DNA from: Chrysoperla carnea
Lineage: Eukaryota > Arthropoda > Insecta > Neuroptera > Chrysopidae
DNA: 64,000 nt
Direction: 5' to 3'
Assembly: GCF_905475395.1 (NCBI RefSeq)
Contig: NC_058338.1
Location: forward strand, 44,861,935 to 44,925,934
In this document: positions 1 through 12,804 of the stretch, in pieces
How positions within the stretch are numbered: the first letter of the stretch is position 1
Layout of the letters: the number at the start of each line of letters is the position of its first letter
Translations under genes and position numbers: made by a program
The notes under the pieces: generated by a model
Seen by the model: the letters and a program-made list of their open reading frames with translations, nothing else
Told to the model about the DNA's origin: nothing
Databases searched by the model: none

Positions 1-63
1 AAATTTATATTTTTTAGCAAGGAACTTTAATGCGTAATATATTTATATATTTTAAATACTTAC

Positions 64-3000
64 ACTTCCAATCATCACTTTATTGATCGACGTTTGAGTA
101 TTTTTTCGTACTGAAGCACTACTTGTCTTTTCTATAATTGTAATATCATCACGTGCCGCTAGCAAATCACTAATATCAACATCGGGTATTGTAGTCATTG
201 AAGCGGCATGTTTCTTATAAATATCTTGAATCGTAGCTTCTTTACCTTTCATTCGATCTGACCACTAGAAGAATGTAATTAACAAATTAATCATTATAAA
301 TCTGGGAAAAGAACATCTTATGAAAAATGAATTTCGAGCAAAACCTGCAGACGGCCAATAAAGAATACTGTTGAATCATGATGAAGCGTTTGCGTGTGTA
401 AGACCGTCAAAAATTATCATAATTGTGGAACAACGATTACTAGATATTTCCCAACATTAACGGTTAAAACTGTGAAATAAACGGTTAAAACTATTAAAAA
501 AAAAGTCATGCATGGCAGATATGGTAAATGGCAATAGAAAAAGAAAAACTTACTGAAAAACACATAAATCTGCCGATGAATGGCTTCAATTGTACAGAAA
601 ATCAATATTATAGTACCCGCACCTGTATAAGTAACTGTTGTCATTCTATAGCACAGCTCTTTACATAGAAATTCATTTTTCCCAAAAGTTTACGTGAACC
701 TAACTTACTTGAAAACCTTGAATGGTCACATCTAGACGTTTAACTAACATTTCACGTCTTATCGTATACTCATCGTGTAATTTTTGTTGTAATAAAGTTA
801 AACTATCCCATTGTTTCTCCGATAAATGGCCATTAAATGCTGGTTTGCCAATTAAATCATTTCTACATTTACTAAGCGAATCACGTACTTTTGTTTCAAC
901 TTTTTGAAACAATTGTGCTGCTGTTATATTCGGAGGAGGTTTATTAAATTGTAATGCAACCAATAAATTTTTTAAATCTCTTGCTGTATCAGTTTCATGC
1001 TGAAAAGTAAAAAATAAGTTTATTTGAAATTCTAGACTTAATATTTAAATATTAAGAACTTTGGTAAATTTAGTCAAGGGGCCCGTGCACAAATCAAATA
1101 CAAGAGGACGTTCGGTCACTTTTTCTAAAACTTCAGGAAAGGCAATTTAATTTTTTCTAAACAAAAGTCTCCATAAGCAAAAAGTTTTAAGTTCAAACAT
1201 AAGCAATAAAACAGGCCTGAAGAAACTTTTGTCTGAGGTTAAATATTCGCCTGAGGAGAAATGGAAAATTTTTATTATATTTCCAAAAGCCGATTCAACG
1301 AAACCCCATAATAGGGTGTACGGAAAAAAAATTTATAACCAACATAAAACTTTTCGCAGCCCAAATGAGATGGGGAATTTATGATTTTAAAATTGAATAA
1401 TAATCTTTCAGTGTCTTTTCTTCTCCATTAGCCGAAAGAAACTATAAAAACTTCGGCTTGACATCTCTTTTCGTTTTGAAGTTATCGTGGCGCCAGACGG
1501 ACAGACAACCGAAAATGGCATAATCAAGTGATTTTATGAAGACCTATAGCAAAATTTTGTTTGTAGGATCAATATTTTTAAGCGTTACAAACTTGGGACT
1601 AAACTTAGTATACCTTGATATATATTATATATACATGGTATAATAATGAGTTATGGTGGATTTTTTAAGAATTTGTTGAACTGGCCATATGTATTACACA
1701 AACGATCCCCAACATAAAATTACCCATTTTTCTATTGGCTTTTCTCAGTTTCTATTTTATAAAATATAAATTTATTAGCTTCTGGCATATCAAAAAAATA
1801 ATAATTTTACATTTCTCATAGAACTTGAAAAATTTTTAATGAATATAAAATATCGAAGTTTTGTGATTTTTAAAGCAACAAATGGTTAGATAATAGTAAA
1901 ACATAATTATTAAAATCGTGGATTTTTAATTTAATGTTTCTACTCTCTTTGTAACGTCCCAAATCAGAAAAATATCCATATTTTGAATCATCTTTCAATT
2001 AATGACTTTTCAAAAATCATGAAATATTTATAATAATAAACTTACCAATGTTAAAGACAATTCGTTTTTATCACCTGAAGAGGAATTTGAAAGTTTAAGC
2101 ATGCGTGCAGCCATTAATTCACTTAGTAAATAGTCTAGTAGTAATAATTTATCATATTTATTGTTTAAGCGATCACTTAAGTGTCCTGTCGTAAGACTTT
2201 CATACGGGCAACCTTTTAATAAAATTTAAAATTATTAATAAAAATTCGTAGCGTGGGCAAATTTTAGCTTAGCAAATTTTCTTCAGTAAAATGTTAGATT
2301 AAATTAGTTTATTCTACTACATTGCTTTACTAATTAACTAAATTTGAATATTAAAAAAGAACTCTAAAATTATAAACATTTACATAAATTTTAAACTTAT
2401 CGGAATATACAGTGTGTCCCCGGATAGAGGTAACTATACTTGTAAATTTTCTTATTTTGCATTTTAAGAAAAAAGTCATTCTTTATAAGAAGTTTTGCTT
2501 ATTATGAAAAGTATGTAGGAATATTTAAAACTTCTAAATAATGTATAGGGTAGCCAAAAATTTGGTATCACTATTTTTTTTTTTATTTAACCGTTTTTTT
2601 TAAAAGTTGACAAAATGTTACTAAACAAAGTTACTCGAAATTAACAATTATGACTCTATACAAAATATCAAGAAGATCTTTCCAACTTTGATAATTCCAT
2701 TGTTATTGAATGTTTATCCTAGAAAATAAATTTTCTTTTTAATTTTCTAAACTAGTCCACAAAAAATTACTCTCTCGGATAGTACATGTTAATTTATTTA
2801 TTATTATTTTCTTTGTTACGTTTTTTATAATTAGAGCTTTTGTTCAAATAAAAAATGATGCTATAATTAAAGTACACGGATCTTCTTGATATTTTGTATA
2901 GAGTCATAATTTTTAATTACGAGTAACTTTTCTTAGTAACATTTCGCCAACTTATAAAATAGAAGGGTAGTTTACCAAAAATAAAAATAGTTATTCCAAA

Positions 3001-4188
3001 TTTTTGGCTACCCTTTACATTATTAAGAAGTTTTAAATATACCTACATACTTTTCAGAATAAGCAAAACTTCTTATAAAGAATGACTTTTTTTCTTAAAA
3101 TGCAAATAAGGAAATTTACAAGTATAGTTACCTCTATCCGGGGACACACTATACATCAAGGGACAAATGCACGGATCCGATTTTTATATGTATTTTTATT
3201 TCAATAAAATCACATGAGTTAAAAAATTCTGATAAGCGGGGAGCCGGTGACAGTGAACCTGAACTTACACGGATTTCGAAATTTCGCATGTGAATGATTG
3301 CTATTTAACAATAGGTACAATATGGCCGAGGTGTGCCAGAGTTTATCCTGGCAGAAATATTAGTCCATATTGTACCAATCGTTAAATAGTATTGATTCAT
3401 ATGCGAAATTTCGAAATTCGTGTAAGTGCAGTTTTACTGTCACGGGCTCCAGGGCTCTAAGTGTTATATTATTATAAAATTACATGTGATGAGTACACTT
3501 AGAATATTTTAACTGGTGCAATTTTTAGGTAGGTCTATTCTTAGTCGTATTTACATTTAAAAATAAACTGTAAACCATGTCAACTAACCCAATCATTATT
3601 TTATTATTTTACGATAATGTTATGATTTTCGACATATATACTAGGCAGGATCGATGGATATTTGAAGAAATTATTCCTAAATTCTATAATTGGAAATTTG
3701 AAAAATCGTACATTTTTCGGAAGAAAATTTACTTAACATACAAACCATAAGATGTAAAAACTTAATTACCAATTTCTTTCAAAAAAGAGCTCAGCTCCAT
3801 TAAAAATGCACTGGAATCAGCTGCCGTTTGGATTGGATTGACTTCTTCATCCAATTTATATAATGATTTTATTTCTTTTGATAAATAGCTAACTAATTTA
3901 GTATATTCAACATCTTTTGAACCACCTACCACAGCTTTTTCTAAATTTTCAGGAACATTCAATTTCCCAGAATATCTAATAATCAAGTTTGATTAAGTAA
4001 TTTTGATATACCGTAATTTTTTTAATATAAAAATGATAAATTTATCATATTGTAAATTATAAATGTAAATTGGTAGTGTGTTAAAGCCAACATCCTTTTT
4101 GGGCAATGACTCCTTATGTAAAAAGCTAAATATTGACAAGCACTACTTACTTAATATCGTTCAGGGAATCGATTATATCATTTTCCAT
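64..4188 (-). CDS. FAM98: FAM98 family protein (partial, C-terminal tail off window)
   Basis: FAM98 proteins are subunits of the tRNA-splicing ligase complex with RTCB, DDX1 and CGI-99, and are linked to arginine methylation and RNA granules (family knowledge). Exons read on the minus strand: 4151-4188, 3770-3975, 2046-2212, 709-999 and 64-264. All introns are GT-AG and the phases join without a break, giving 301 codons before the left edge. The N-terminus begins MENDIIDSLNDI and continues with YSGKLNVPENLEKAV. Conserved blocks follow: EYTKLVSYLSKEIKSLYKL, then GCPYESLTTG and LSELMAARML, then NKPPPNITAAQLFQKVE, IRREMLVKRLDVTIQGF, WSDRMKGKE, and DLLAARDDITIIEKTSSASV close to the window edge. 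The Gly/Arg-rich tail expected of FAM98A/B is not visible and probably lies left of position 64, since a good donor (GTAAGT) follows the last exon. Identification rests on co-linear matches to vertebrate FAM98A; which paralogue is unresolved. Introns 1000-2045 and 2213-3769 hold repeats; intron 265-708 holds nothing recognisable. Confidence 0.9.
1450..1645 (-). repeat. Dispersed repeat family R1, truncated copy
   Basis: This copy lies in the FAM98 intron 1000-2045. It carries the family's diagnostic order, read on the minus strand: ATACCATG near one end, then CTAAGTTTAGTCCCAAGTTT, GTAACGC, a GGTGT-like block, CATTTTCGGTTGTC and GATAACT. It stops before the central GCGCCCTCGCGG block. Other copies are at 9418, 19679, 23570, 29166, 32308, 47658 and 51986. 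No coding capacity is seen. Confidence 0.75.
2410..3151. mobile_element. Tc1/mariner-like MITE with long inverted arms
   Basis: A foldback element of about 740 bp in a FAM98 intron. The left end reads CAGTGTGTCCCCGGATAGAG and the right end is its inverse, CTCTATCCGGGGACACACTA, with TA on both sides (2408-2409 and 3152-3153) as the presumed target duplication. The inverted homology runs far inward: GGTAACTATACTTGTAAATT matches its complement near 3110-3135, and GATATTTTGTATAGAGTCAT near 2890 pairs with 2650-2670. No transposase ORF is present, so it would be non-autonomous. A second, single-arm copy sits at 62412-62589. Confidence 0.8.
3240..3450. mobile_element. Short foldback element (GGAGCC...GGCTCC)
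   Basis: This is an imperfect palindrome of about 211 bp with arms of about 90 nt. Paired landmarks are GGAGCC with GGCTCC, TTTCGAAATTTCGCATGTGA with CATATGCGAAATTTCGAAAT, and GGTACAATATGG with CCATATTGTACC. The loop is about 40 nt around 3331-3362. It lies directly beside the previous MITE, so transposons may have nested in this intron. No gene is seen in it. Confidence 0.7.
3456..3525. repeat. Small hairpin repeat shared with 51669-51745
   Basis: The segment has TCTAAGTGTTA on the left and GTACACTTAGAATATTTTAA on the right, forming a hairpin. The same core (GATGAGTAC, then CTTAGAAT, then TTTTAACTG) recurs at 51669-51745, about 48 kb away, so it is dispersed sequence and not unique. Confidence 0.55.
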
Positions 4189-5009
4189 TTTTAAATGAAA
4201 ATCCCACTAAATTTATTTGATGATTTATAAATTATATTATAATTTATTTCAGAGACTGTATCGCAAAAAATTTATTTCACAATACTGCACCGGTTCGAAT
4301 CTAACCTATAAAAAAGATGAACACATAGGTGACATTTAACCTGAGTAGCAACATACAAACCGCTAGATAGCACTATTTTCGGCAGACGCTTTTTTTGTAC
4401 AAAGTGTTCCAAATTTTACGATATTGGATTCCTATTAGACCTATATCCCAGGCTCATATAATGCTCGGGGAGAGTGCGATAACTATGGCGCCACAATTTG
4501 ACAACGGAATATTGTCAAACACATTTAAATAAACCGAAAATGAAGAATACCAATTTTCGAGTTTTGACTTGGTTTTCGAGATAAAGATGTCTAAAAAGTG
4601 AAATTTTTATGTCACTTAATTCGCGATTTTTGTAATTTAATTCATCATCACTCTGTTGTCTTGGAGACAAACAAATTTTACTTTATCAATATACAGAGAA
4701 GGGTATGCCGTATATTTATGCAAAAAAAAAACCCAAAAAATGTGATTTTTTTTTATAAAAAATCAATTCAAAACGGCTATTAAATTGTTATGTGGGTTGA
4801 GTCCGATGTCTGATCGTAGCAAAACTATTTTTTTCCGAATTCCTGAGGAAATTCTACTTAAAATAAATTTTTTCCAGCTTTGTTGAACAAAATTTTCTTT
4901 GGATACCGGTCTATATTTACTAAGTAATAATTGTTTTTGTTAATCAATAACTTAAAACTCATTACTTTTTATCCAATACTAGCAGTTATCCACCCGCTCC
5001 TCTGGGCAA

Positions 5010-5415
5010 TTTAGACTTTAAAAACAAAGACTCCTGCCTTATAGCGTTCACATTTCTTGCCCTTTCTTAATCCCCTTTTGTTCACAATTTCATGGGTTTT
5101 AATTTTTTGATGCGGAACCCAAATTATTTTTCTAAAATATAAATCGGCTAAGTTATTCTTGATTATTTCGGAATAATGTTCCATAAGCACAACTACACCA
5201 AATTTCAAGTAGATACGTCCTGTAGTTAGTTTTTTTATTATCTCACAGGAATCTTAACATTTTTTGGAGGAAAAAGTACCGTATGTGTTAATGTAAGTAC
5301 TAAACTATCTATTTGCCAAATTTAATCCAAATCCGTTCAGCTGTTTTTGCATGATTGAGTAACAAAAATCCAAACATACAAACTGACATTTATATAATTA
5401 GGAGTAGGATAACTC
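5010..5415 (+). repeat. LINE-like 3' tail fragment
   Basis: The stretch contains AATCCAAATCCGTTCAGCTG, then TTTTTGCATGATTGAGTAAC, then CCAAACATACAAAC, and ends near TTTATATAATTAGGAGTAGG. That order (CCGTTCAG, TTTTTGC, GAGTAAC, CATACAAAC, TTATAAT.AGTAGGAT) is the usual 3' end of RTE/CR1-type LINE copies in insects (family knowledge). A related stretch occurs at 63690-63900. No reverse transcriptase ORF is seen. Confidence 0.5.
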
Positions 5416-6870
5416 AAAAGATTCTTACTTTTTGTTTGAAACATGATGAGATTCTATGAGGTACTTATGTTACTCATAAGACCTCTTAGATTTTGACGAA
5501 TTTTATGGTTATGAGTTTTTATGAGTATTTTCGTGAACAAATACACATATAAAATCTTATAGAAGTTATTTTTTAAAGATATTCTATTCATTTTTTCCAA
5601 CAGGGTTTCTCTCAAAATTTCTGAAAATTGATTCCGATAGTTCTAAATGAGTGTATGAATTCTTGATGAGTCATTGTGAGTGTACGAAAAACTGATGTAA
5701 TATTCATTTGAAGATAAAAGTCACTGCAAGACTTTCTATAATATAAAGCGATTCTTTCATTATGTGGAATGAAATGTGGTGGTTGAATAGATTTTTTTAA
5801 ATAAAGAATTCAGTGACTTTACTTCTTAGGTAAATATTGTACCCCGACGTGGCGGTGTACCACACACACCATCTCCAATAAATGAAAATTTATAATCAGT
5901 TTAGAAAATCCTCTACTGCGGATAGAAATGTATAAAAAATTCAGTAACTTTCATACAATCATTTGGTATTTTTCATAAAACGGTTAGAAATAAAACTAAA
6001 CAAGTTGTAAATATTATTTAATTCTTTTTTTTTTTAAGATAAATAAAAATTTAAGACAAATGTTTGACTTCTAATTTTCGTAAAATGCACATTTTTTTGT
6101 TTTTCATAAATATTATTATTGTTTGTAAACTTTATAAAAATTTAAAAAATTAGTTTTATAATAATTATTATATTTTGTTGTTATTTTTTCATTTTTTTTG
6201 TTGTTTATTTTGCTTTAATTAAACGAGATTCGAATTAGAAAAACTACATAACAGTGACAGATAAAAAATTACTATGTCTCTGAAAAAATAAAACCATCTA
6301 AATATACAACTTTCTGTACGAAACAAAACACGAGGAATTATTATAAATAAAAGGAAAATTTTTATAAATAAGTAACAAAAAAAAAAAAATTTGCCATCCG
6401 TCACTGAAATGTTATCTTTATGTAAAAAAAATAAAAGTATAGCAAATATATGTGACCGTTTTTATTTTTGCTGAACCTTTGAGTCAAAAATTACTTACAT
6501 ACGTTTTGGGGGATATTTTTTACTCGCCGAAAAATAATCAGGGAATTTGATCCGATTGATTTGCCTAAATACGTAAAAAATCACGAATTTTAGGCCTTCT
6601 GTATTGAAACCATAATTTCATCAAAAAATGCTTGTCAAATATTTTAAAAATCATGGTCAGTCAATTTGTAAACAATCAAATTTCTGCAATCAGAAATCAT
6701 TTTTTTCACTGTGAAATATTCGCATTTTATTCGTTTGACTACAAATAATACAGTGATAGCGCAAAATTCATATTCATAAGATTTTAATTCCTTTCAACTT
6801 TTTTGTCATTTTTTAAATTTTATTTTGTAAAGAACATTTGGGGAATTTTTAATAAAACTATACACAATTG

Positions 6871-7044
6871 AACCACGAACCAAAAACTTTATGTGAAAAG
6901 TTAATGGTCCAAAAGCTTTTGAAAATTAAAAAAGTTAATGCGGAGATTGGCATTTCTGAGCCAACAATAAATCGTCTGAATGAAAATATTCGAAAACAGG
7001 GAACTTTACTTCCTAGGCCAGCACATCCTCAATTGTCTTTTTGA
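6871..7044 (+). pseudogene. Transposase helix-turn-helix relic (Tc1/paired-like)
   Basis: An open frame of 57 codons ending in TGA reads ...LLKIKKVNAEIGISEPTINR, then LNENIRKQGTLLPRPAHPQL. The pattern 'AEIGISEPTINRLN...G...PRPAHP' resembles the N-terminal helix-turn-helix plus GRPR-like linker of Tc1/mariner or paired-type transposases, where 'AKELGIS..TV.R...G....RPGRP' is typical. No catalytic DDE domain follows, as downstream frames are closed. I read it as a decayed fragment; a chance frame is possible. Confidence 0.4.
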
Positions 7045-9417
7045 GATATTTGAACGAAAAAATGTGTATTTACAAACCCATCGAGGATTCTGAACTGCCA
7101 TACTATATATGTGTATTATTTTCTATATAATGAGGTTTGTTTTACTTAGATCCTTGGCACGAGTTTGGCTAACACTTGACGGATTTTAATTTCGTGTTTT
7201 TTACTTAAGAGTTTGCATTATAATCAGCGCATGTTCTACCGTTTTTACGATAGAGTAAAAACAAAATCATGGTGGAAAAACACGTGTTTTTATAAGACCC
7301 CCTTAAATTTTACTTTCTTTTAATTTAGTTTGAGATATAGGTCTAATATAGGATATAGCCAATTAAAAATAGAATAAACTAATGGGCGACGAAGACTTAA
7401 GTTACTAATTAGTAATAAGATTCTCGACTTCTTTGAATACGAAAAAAAAAGACATTCATGACTTAGAACAGGGCTCCAAAACCTAATATTTGAGAAAGAG
7501 AACGAATGAGCGAAGCAAAAAATGGCCGCTAATTGCTAGATAACATAACTAAATCAAAAAAAAAAATCCCCAAAAATAAAGTGCAATAGTCATCGTTTAA
7601 TTAAATAAAAAATATTCAAACTGCAATATTCATTTTGCGCTACTCAGTACAATTTTAATGTTCGGCACAGATCCCCTTACATATTAAGTCCAACGACACA
7701 TGACACGTTCGATATAATACAAAAACAATAAACAAAATTCTAAAATAAATAAATTAAGTACAAATTTTTTATACTCTTTTCTTTCTCTAAATAAAAAAAA
7801 TTATGTAATCATTTTCACAAAATTTAAATAATAAAATATTGCGATGAAATTTTGTTAATTAGTCAAAAATAATTAAAACAAAAAAAAAATAGTTTAAATA
7901 AAATACAACTTATTTAAAACCACGCCAAAATTATTTACAATTATATATAAATACTTTTTTTGTATATATAAATAATAAAAAATCATACAATCAATTATTA
8001 ATTAATTAATTAATATTTATAAAATAATTATTATATTCATCAAGTAATAATAAGAATAATAATCATATATAAGACACAATTGTCATTAACAAATTTTTAT
8101 TTTTATAAATTCTTTTTAAATAAATTATCAAATTAATTGAAAATTAAACAAACAGAGTGAATAATAATAATTAGTACTACTCAGAATTAAAAATATGTAA
8201 AAGATGTTTTTTAAATCACATAAAAATAATGCCATGACAACGTCTAGTTGGTATCTAATGTTTGCTTATAATATAATCATACAGTAGGGGGGGGGGTCAT
8301 AACACTGTACCATTCTACCGCTTAATTATATTATAAACGTACGGCGTGGTGACAGTGTGGCGACTTTAGACATTGTCTCCCCTTTTAATACCTTTCGATA
8401 TCTAAATCTTGCGGGACGTTTTCCGGCAATATCACTTTAAATATTATATTCCAAGTGGTCTTACGTCTGTGGTTTATCGGCCTAATCTAGCGACTACACA
8501 TATTCCCATAGAAAATAATCCATAGGTGTTAGATGACACAAATAGGACAAATTTTCACATTTTGAGAACGCTATCCTGAAGTAGGTACACTTATGGTGAA
8601 ATAGCCAAACATATTGATCCCGAATATTATCTATCCGGTATTAAAGTGACTCTCAATAGAAACAATGGAGTTATGTATCGTTTTAGCCTTTGACCTAAAA
8701 TCATATTTAAAAACAAACAATATAAATAAATTTGCTTCCTACTAAAGCCAATATGGGGATTGGTATTATTTTCATGTGTTGTAAACACGCCTTGTATATA
8801 ATTGTGCCAGCATTTTCACCTTGATTTCTATCTAAAGCTTTTTCCTTAGGATCAATTTTGAAATTTATCTATTTTATTTATCGAGAAATTATTCAATATC
8901 GAAATCTCCGATTGAAAAAAAATTGTTGATATGGAGATTTTAGAATTATAATTATTGAAAATCATGTCCAATCTCTACTCTCTTGAAAACTATTCTTTTC
9001 GTTTAAATCTAAAAAATTTACAAAAAGAAACTAGAAACAAGCATTTTTTTTTATAGATGTTGATGAAGATTATTGTCGGATCACAACTGAAGATGTCGAT
9101 GTTAAAGACAGTTTTTAAAGATAGAAACTTAGTTGCGACACTCATTTTGTAACACATTTAGTTTATCGTAAATAAATTGAAAATTGTAATATGGTATATA
9201 TAATTTTAACAAACAAAATAATTTTGTGATTAAGATTAAAGTTAAGTAAAAACTAAAATATATCATTGGAACATGTTAAAATGCATGCACGGTAAATATT
9301 TTAAGTATTCTGCATTTTTAAGAGATGTTCGTTAGCACCGATTTACTGATGTAGACCAGATTAAATACTTCATAAACCAAAACACTTTTAACCAAAGGAT
9401 TTGACCTATCTACTTTT

Positions 9418-10010
9418 TATGCCTTGTATATATGTAATATATATATATCAAGGTATACTAAGTTTAGTCAAAAGTTTGTAACGCCAAAAAATATTCATGC
9501 TACACTAGCTAAACAAATGTTTGGAATAGGTACTCAGGACGTAAAAAGTGAAGTTAAGTTCTTAAATGAGCAACATAGGTCAAGCTAGCCTTGAGTCCGT
9601 AGGACCCATCTTATAAACGGTTTTAGATAAAACAAAAGTTTAAATATAAAAATGTTCCTTATAAAAAAAATAAACAAATATTTTTTCGTAGACGTCACTG
9701 TTTATCCGCGAGGGCGCAAATTAGGACAAAATTTTGGTGTCCATTTTCTCCAAAACTATAAAAGATAGAGAGTAGAAAATTTGCAGGTAGCTTCAACTAG
9801 TGGCCTTGTGAAATCTCGAAAAACGAAAAAAAATTCTAGAAAATACTTTCGAAAATTTTCTAAAATCAAATAAATGGTGCCTTAATTGTATTGGTTTTTT
9901 AAACTCTTCCAATTTATAAAAAAAATTATGCAAGCACTGATATTCAACACTTTCTATACAGAGTATTTCCACAATTAACTTAGTCAATTGTTTGTTTTCA
10001 CTTGTTAAGT
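9418..10010 (+). repeat. Dispersed repeat family R1, long copy
   Basis: It runs from CAAGGTATACTAAGTTTAGT through GTAACGC, GGACGTAAAAAGTGA, GAGCAACATAGGTCAA, TCCGTAGGACCCATCTTATA and CGCGAGGGCGCAAATTAGG to the other terminus, TTAGTCAATTGTTTGTTTTC. About 200 bp between the GCGCAAATT block and the terminus is not shared with the other copies, so this copy carries an insertion or is an older variant. Confidence 0.75.
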
Positions 10011-12804
10011 ATATATTATAGCATAATTTACATTCTACAGAAGTTTTAAGACAATATATTTTAAATTTTTCTAATTTTAAATAAAAATTATTTAAACTTT
10101 AAATTTTCTGTCAAAACTTTATTGTAATAAGTAAACAGATGATTGATAATATGTATTAGTTTAAAAAGCCTGTCCACTGATATTAATCAAGATGTTAATG
10201 TTAGGTATCTATAACATATTATATAAAAAATTCAACTTGAATTTCATGATTTAATAAAAATTATTATTAACACTCTGAATGATAAAATATTCTTCTTTTA
10301 ATAAGTCAATTTGTTTAAAAATAAATTATATTCTTTAAAAATATTTAATAAAATATCTATACATTTATTAATTTTATTTTTTAATTGACCCTAATAGTTT
10401 TATTTTTAATGAAAACGCCTAAAAAATTTAAAAAAGTCATAAAAATATTAAAAATTTTATCTTTTTTTAATACTGTTTATAATTTTTATTGTAATAAAAT
10501 TTTAAAATACTGCTTGGTTTTAAAACGCCGTTTAAAACAGTTTTAACTAAATTTATTAAAAATTAATTCTTATTTTCTATCAATAAATAAGTATGTCTAA
10601 AAAAACTCGGTTCATTCGATTATCGATAAAATTTCATATAAATAATTTTTTTTAATAATTAAAATTAATACTAATAAATCAAATATTATTACATTAAAAT
10701 GCAAATATTAATCAAATAAGTAATATTTTAGGTAACTCAATAACTGACCTGCAGAAAAAATATTAAAAAATTCGAAGAAAAACGTTTAAAAAATATCATT
10801 CGTAACTTAATAAATGTATAGATAATTTGGAAAATTTTTTAAAAACTAATTATTATTGTTCAATTGTACACAATATTTTCACAATTTTCTTTCCAAATTG
10901 TGTATCGAGATTTCTCTACTTTATTTTACGATTATAAAAGAAAAATTATAATTCCCCTGTGAGTTGTTGTAATAATTCGAAGATGCGGTATTTATAAATT
11001 GATGATTAATTTTTCTACACTAGTAGGCGTATCTGCAAGATGCGGAAGAAATTCAGGAAAAGTTCTTTTATGTGTTGAAAATGCATTTCTTATAAAATGT
11101 TTTCTAATATCGCTTCATATTTCGGCAATAAGTTTCTATCAGGGAAAATAGTTTAGAAATTTTGTTTAACTAACAGAATAGCAAGTGTTACTACCAAATT
11201 AAAATTTAACAATACAATAATTATTATTTTAATTTAGGGTAATACCAAACTTATGATTAACAGATTAACACACATTTTTTTCATTTTTGTAAATTCTGCG
11301 AGAGAGATTAAGCTGCGATTATCTTGATAAGATGAAATTATCTTTAGTTAAAAAAAATTAACTTCAAGTTACAAATAAAATTAGTATTTTGTTATTTTCC
11401 AATGTTATAAAAAGAATATGTTTCGGGTGGATTCCAAACGATAACTCCCGGAACACACGAAGACACCTTCGACACGATTGCTATTCGAAAATTTACTAAT
11501 ATAATTTACATTAAAAATTTCCATTTTTTCAAAATCATAAGCTAACTTCATCTTACCCTTTTTCACGTGGTTACTAGTCAAAGCAATACCTATGAGTCAG
11601 AGCAACACAAATTTTTTCAAAAAATTATAAGGATTTGTTCGCGGTCATGATTAAATAAGTTTTTTTAGTCTCTTCTTAATTTTATGCCTAAAATAACTGA
11701 TTATTGAAATCTGTTTACAGCATTTTCAGAAAGCAGTATACCTTAGTATTGCATTTTGTTTACAATAAATGAAATGATTGAGTAAGGACTTTGCTTCAAA
11801 TTTTGTATTGCAAATGAATTATCTTCATTTTAGCAAAAACACGAATTTACGAGTATTGTAAAGCGGAGTCCCAATAGAGAGGGAAGCCAACTTTTGTTTC
11901 GTGAACCTTCAACCTTTTTTCAGCAATAATATCGAAAATGTAAAATAATTGTCATTCCATGAGATCAATAAATTTTGAATGACATTTTGAGCAAGAGAAC
12001 GAGTCGGTACTTGCCTTGTTATAAAAAATCTAAATTTTTATAATGCCTTAAATAGATTTTATAAGATATGCTAGATTGCGTCAATTTTGATCTCATATTT
12101 ATGATTCTGATCTCACTCATAACTGAGGATGATACGTTGGAGAAGAGGGTTAAAAAGTAGGCTTCAGAATATAACGAGGTAAACTACCTCCTCTCCTTGC
12201 TTGATAACTTTTTTGTGCATTAATTTAAAAAAAATTTAAACTATGGCTAATAATGAAATAAATATTCTATTTGCACATTTTATACTCATGTATGTTTATT
12301 AAAGATTACTTCGACCTAAAATCATGTCTATTAACTTCCTGGAAATTTTAATAAGCTTTGGTATCTGGTAACTCTATTTTCAACAGCGATATTTGGGAAA
12401 AAAATTTCTTGAATTGATCAAAATCAAGTTAAAAATTTTGTTGCATTTTTAAGATACGCCCTATGTAATATTAATCCGTATACTTTGCCTTCGAACAAAC
12501 TAACTATCGATATACTAATTTTTTTTGTTAGATGCAGATGTAACGTCATAACCCAGTCTGGGAAATTTTCGAAAGGATCCCGTAGTAGTTGTATTCTAAA
12601 TTTTTCTTTTTAAATATTATTTACGTACCTTTTTTATAAATAAAAAATTCTAACAATCATATCAATATTAATAAACTTGATTGATTGATTAATTATTAAT
12701 AAATAATAATCACTATCTATTATGTGTATATGTATATGTTGTTGATCGTATTTTGTAATAAATATTGCGTCGCGCGCATATCTTAGTGCGCTAGTAACCA
12801 TTCT

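Larger units (their letters stand above)
4189..12804. other. Intergenic region between FAM98 and gek
   Basis: These 8.6 kb lie between the 5' end of FAM98 and the 3' end of gek. They are very AT-rich, with an 8-G run near 8287 and ATTA repeats near 7995-8010. I see a LINE-like tail (5010-5415), a helix-turn-helix transposase relic (6871-7044) and a dispersed repeat copy (9418-10010). I find no convincing exon in 5416-6870, 7045-9417 or 10011-12804. The gek 3' UTR should occupy the part just below 12805, but I could not place its poly(A) signal. Confidence 0.6.

Noticed and set aside
4290-4302. GGTTCGAATCT, a B-box-like sequence near the FAM98 start
   Set aside because: There is no A box at tRNA-like distance and no cloverleaf, so a single 11-base match is not enough.
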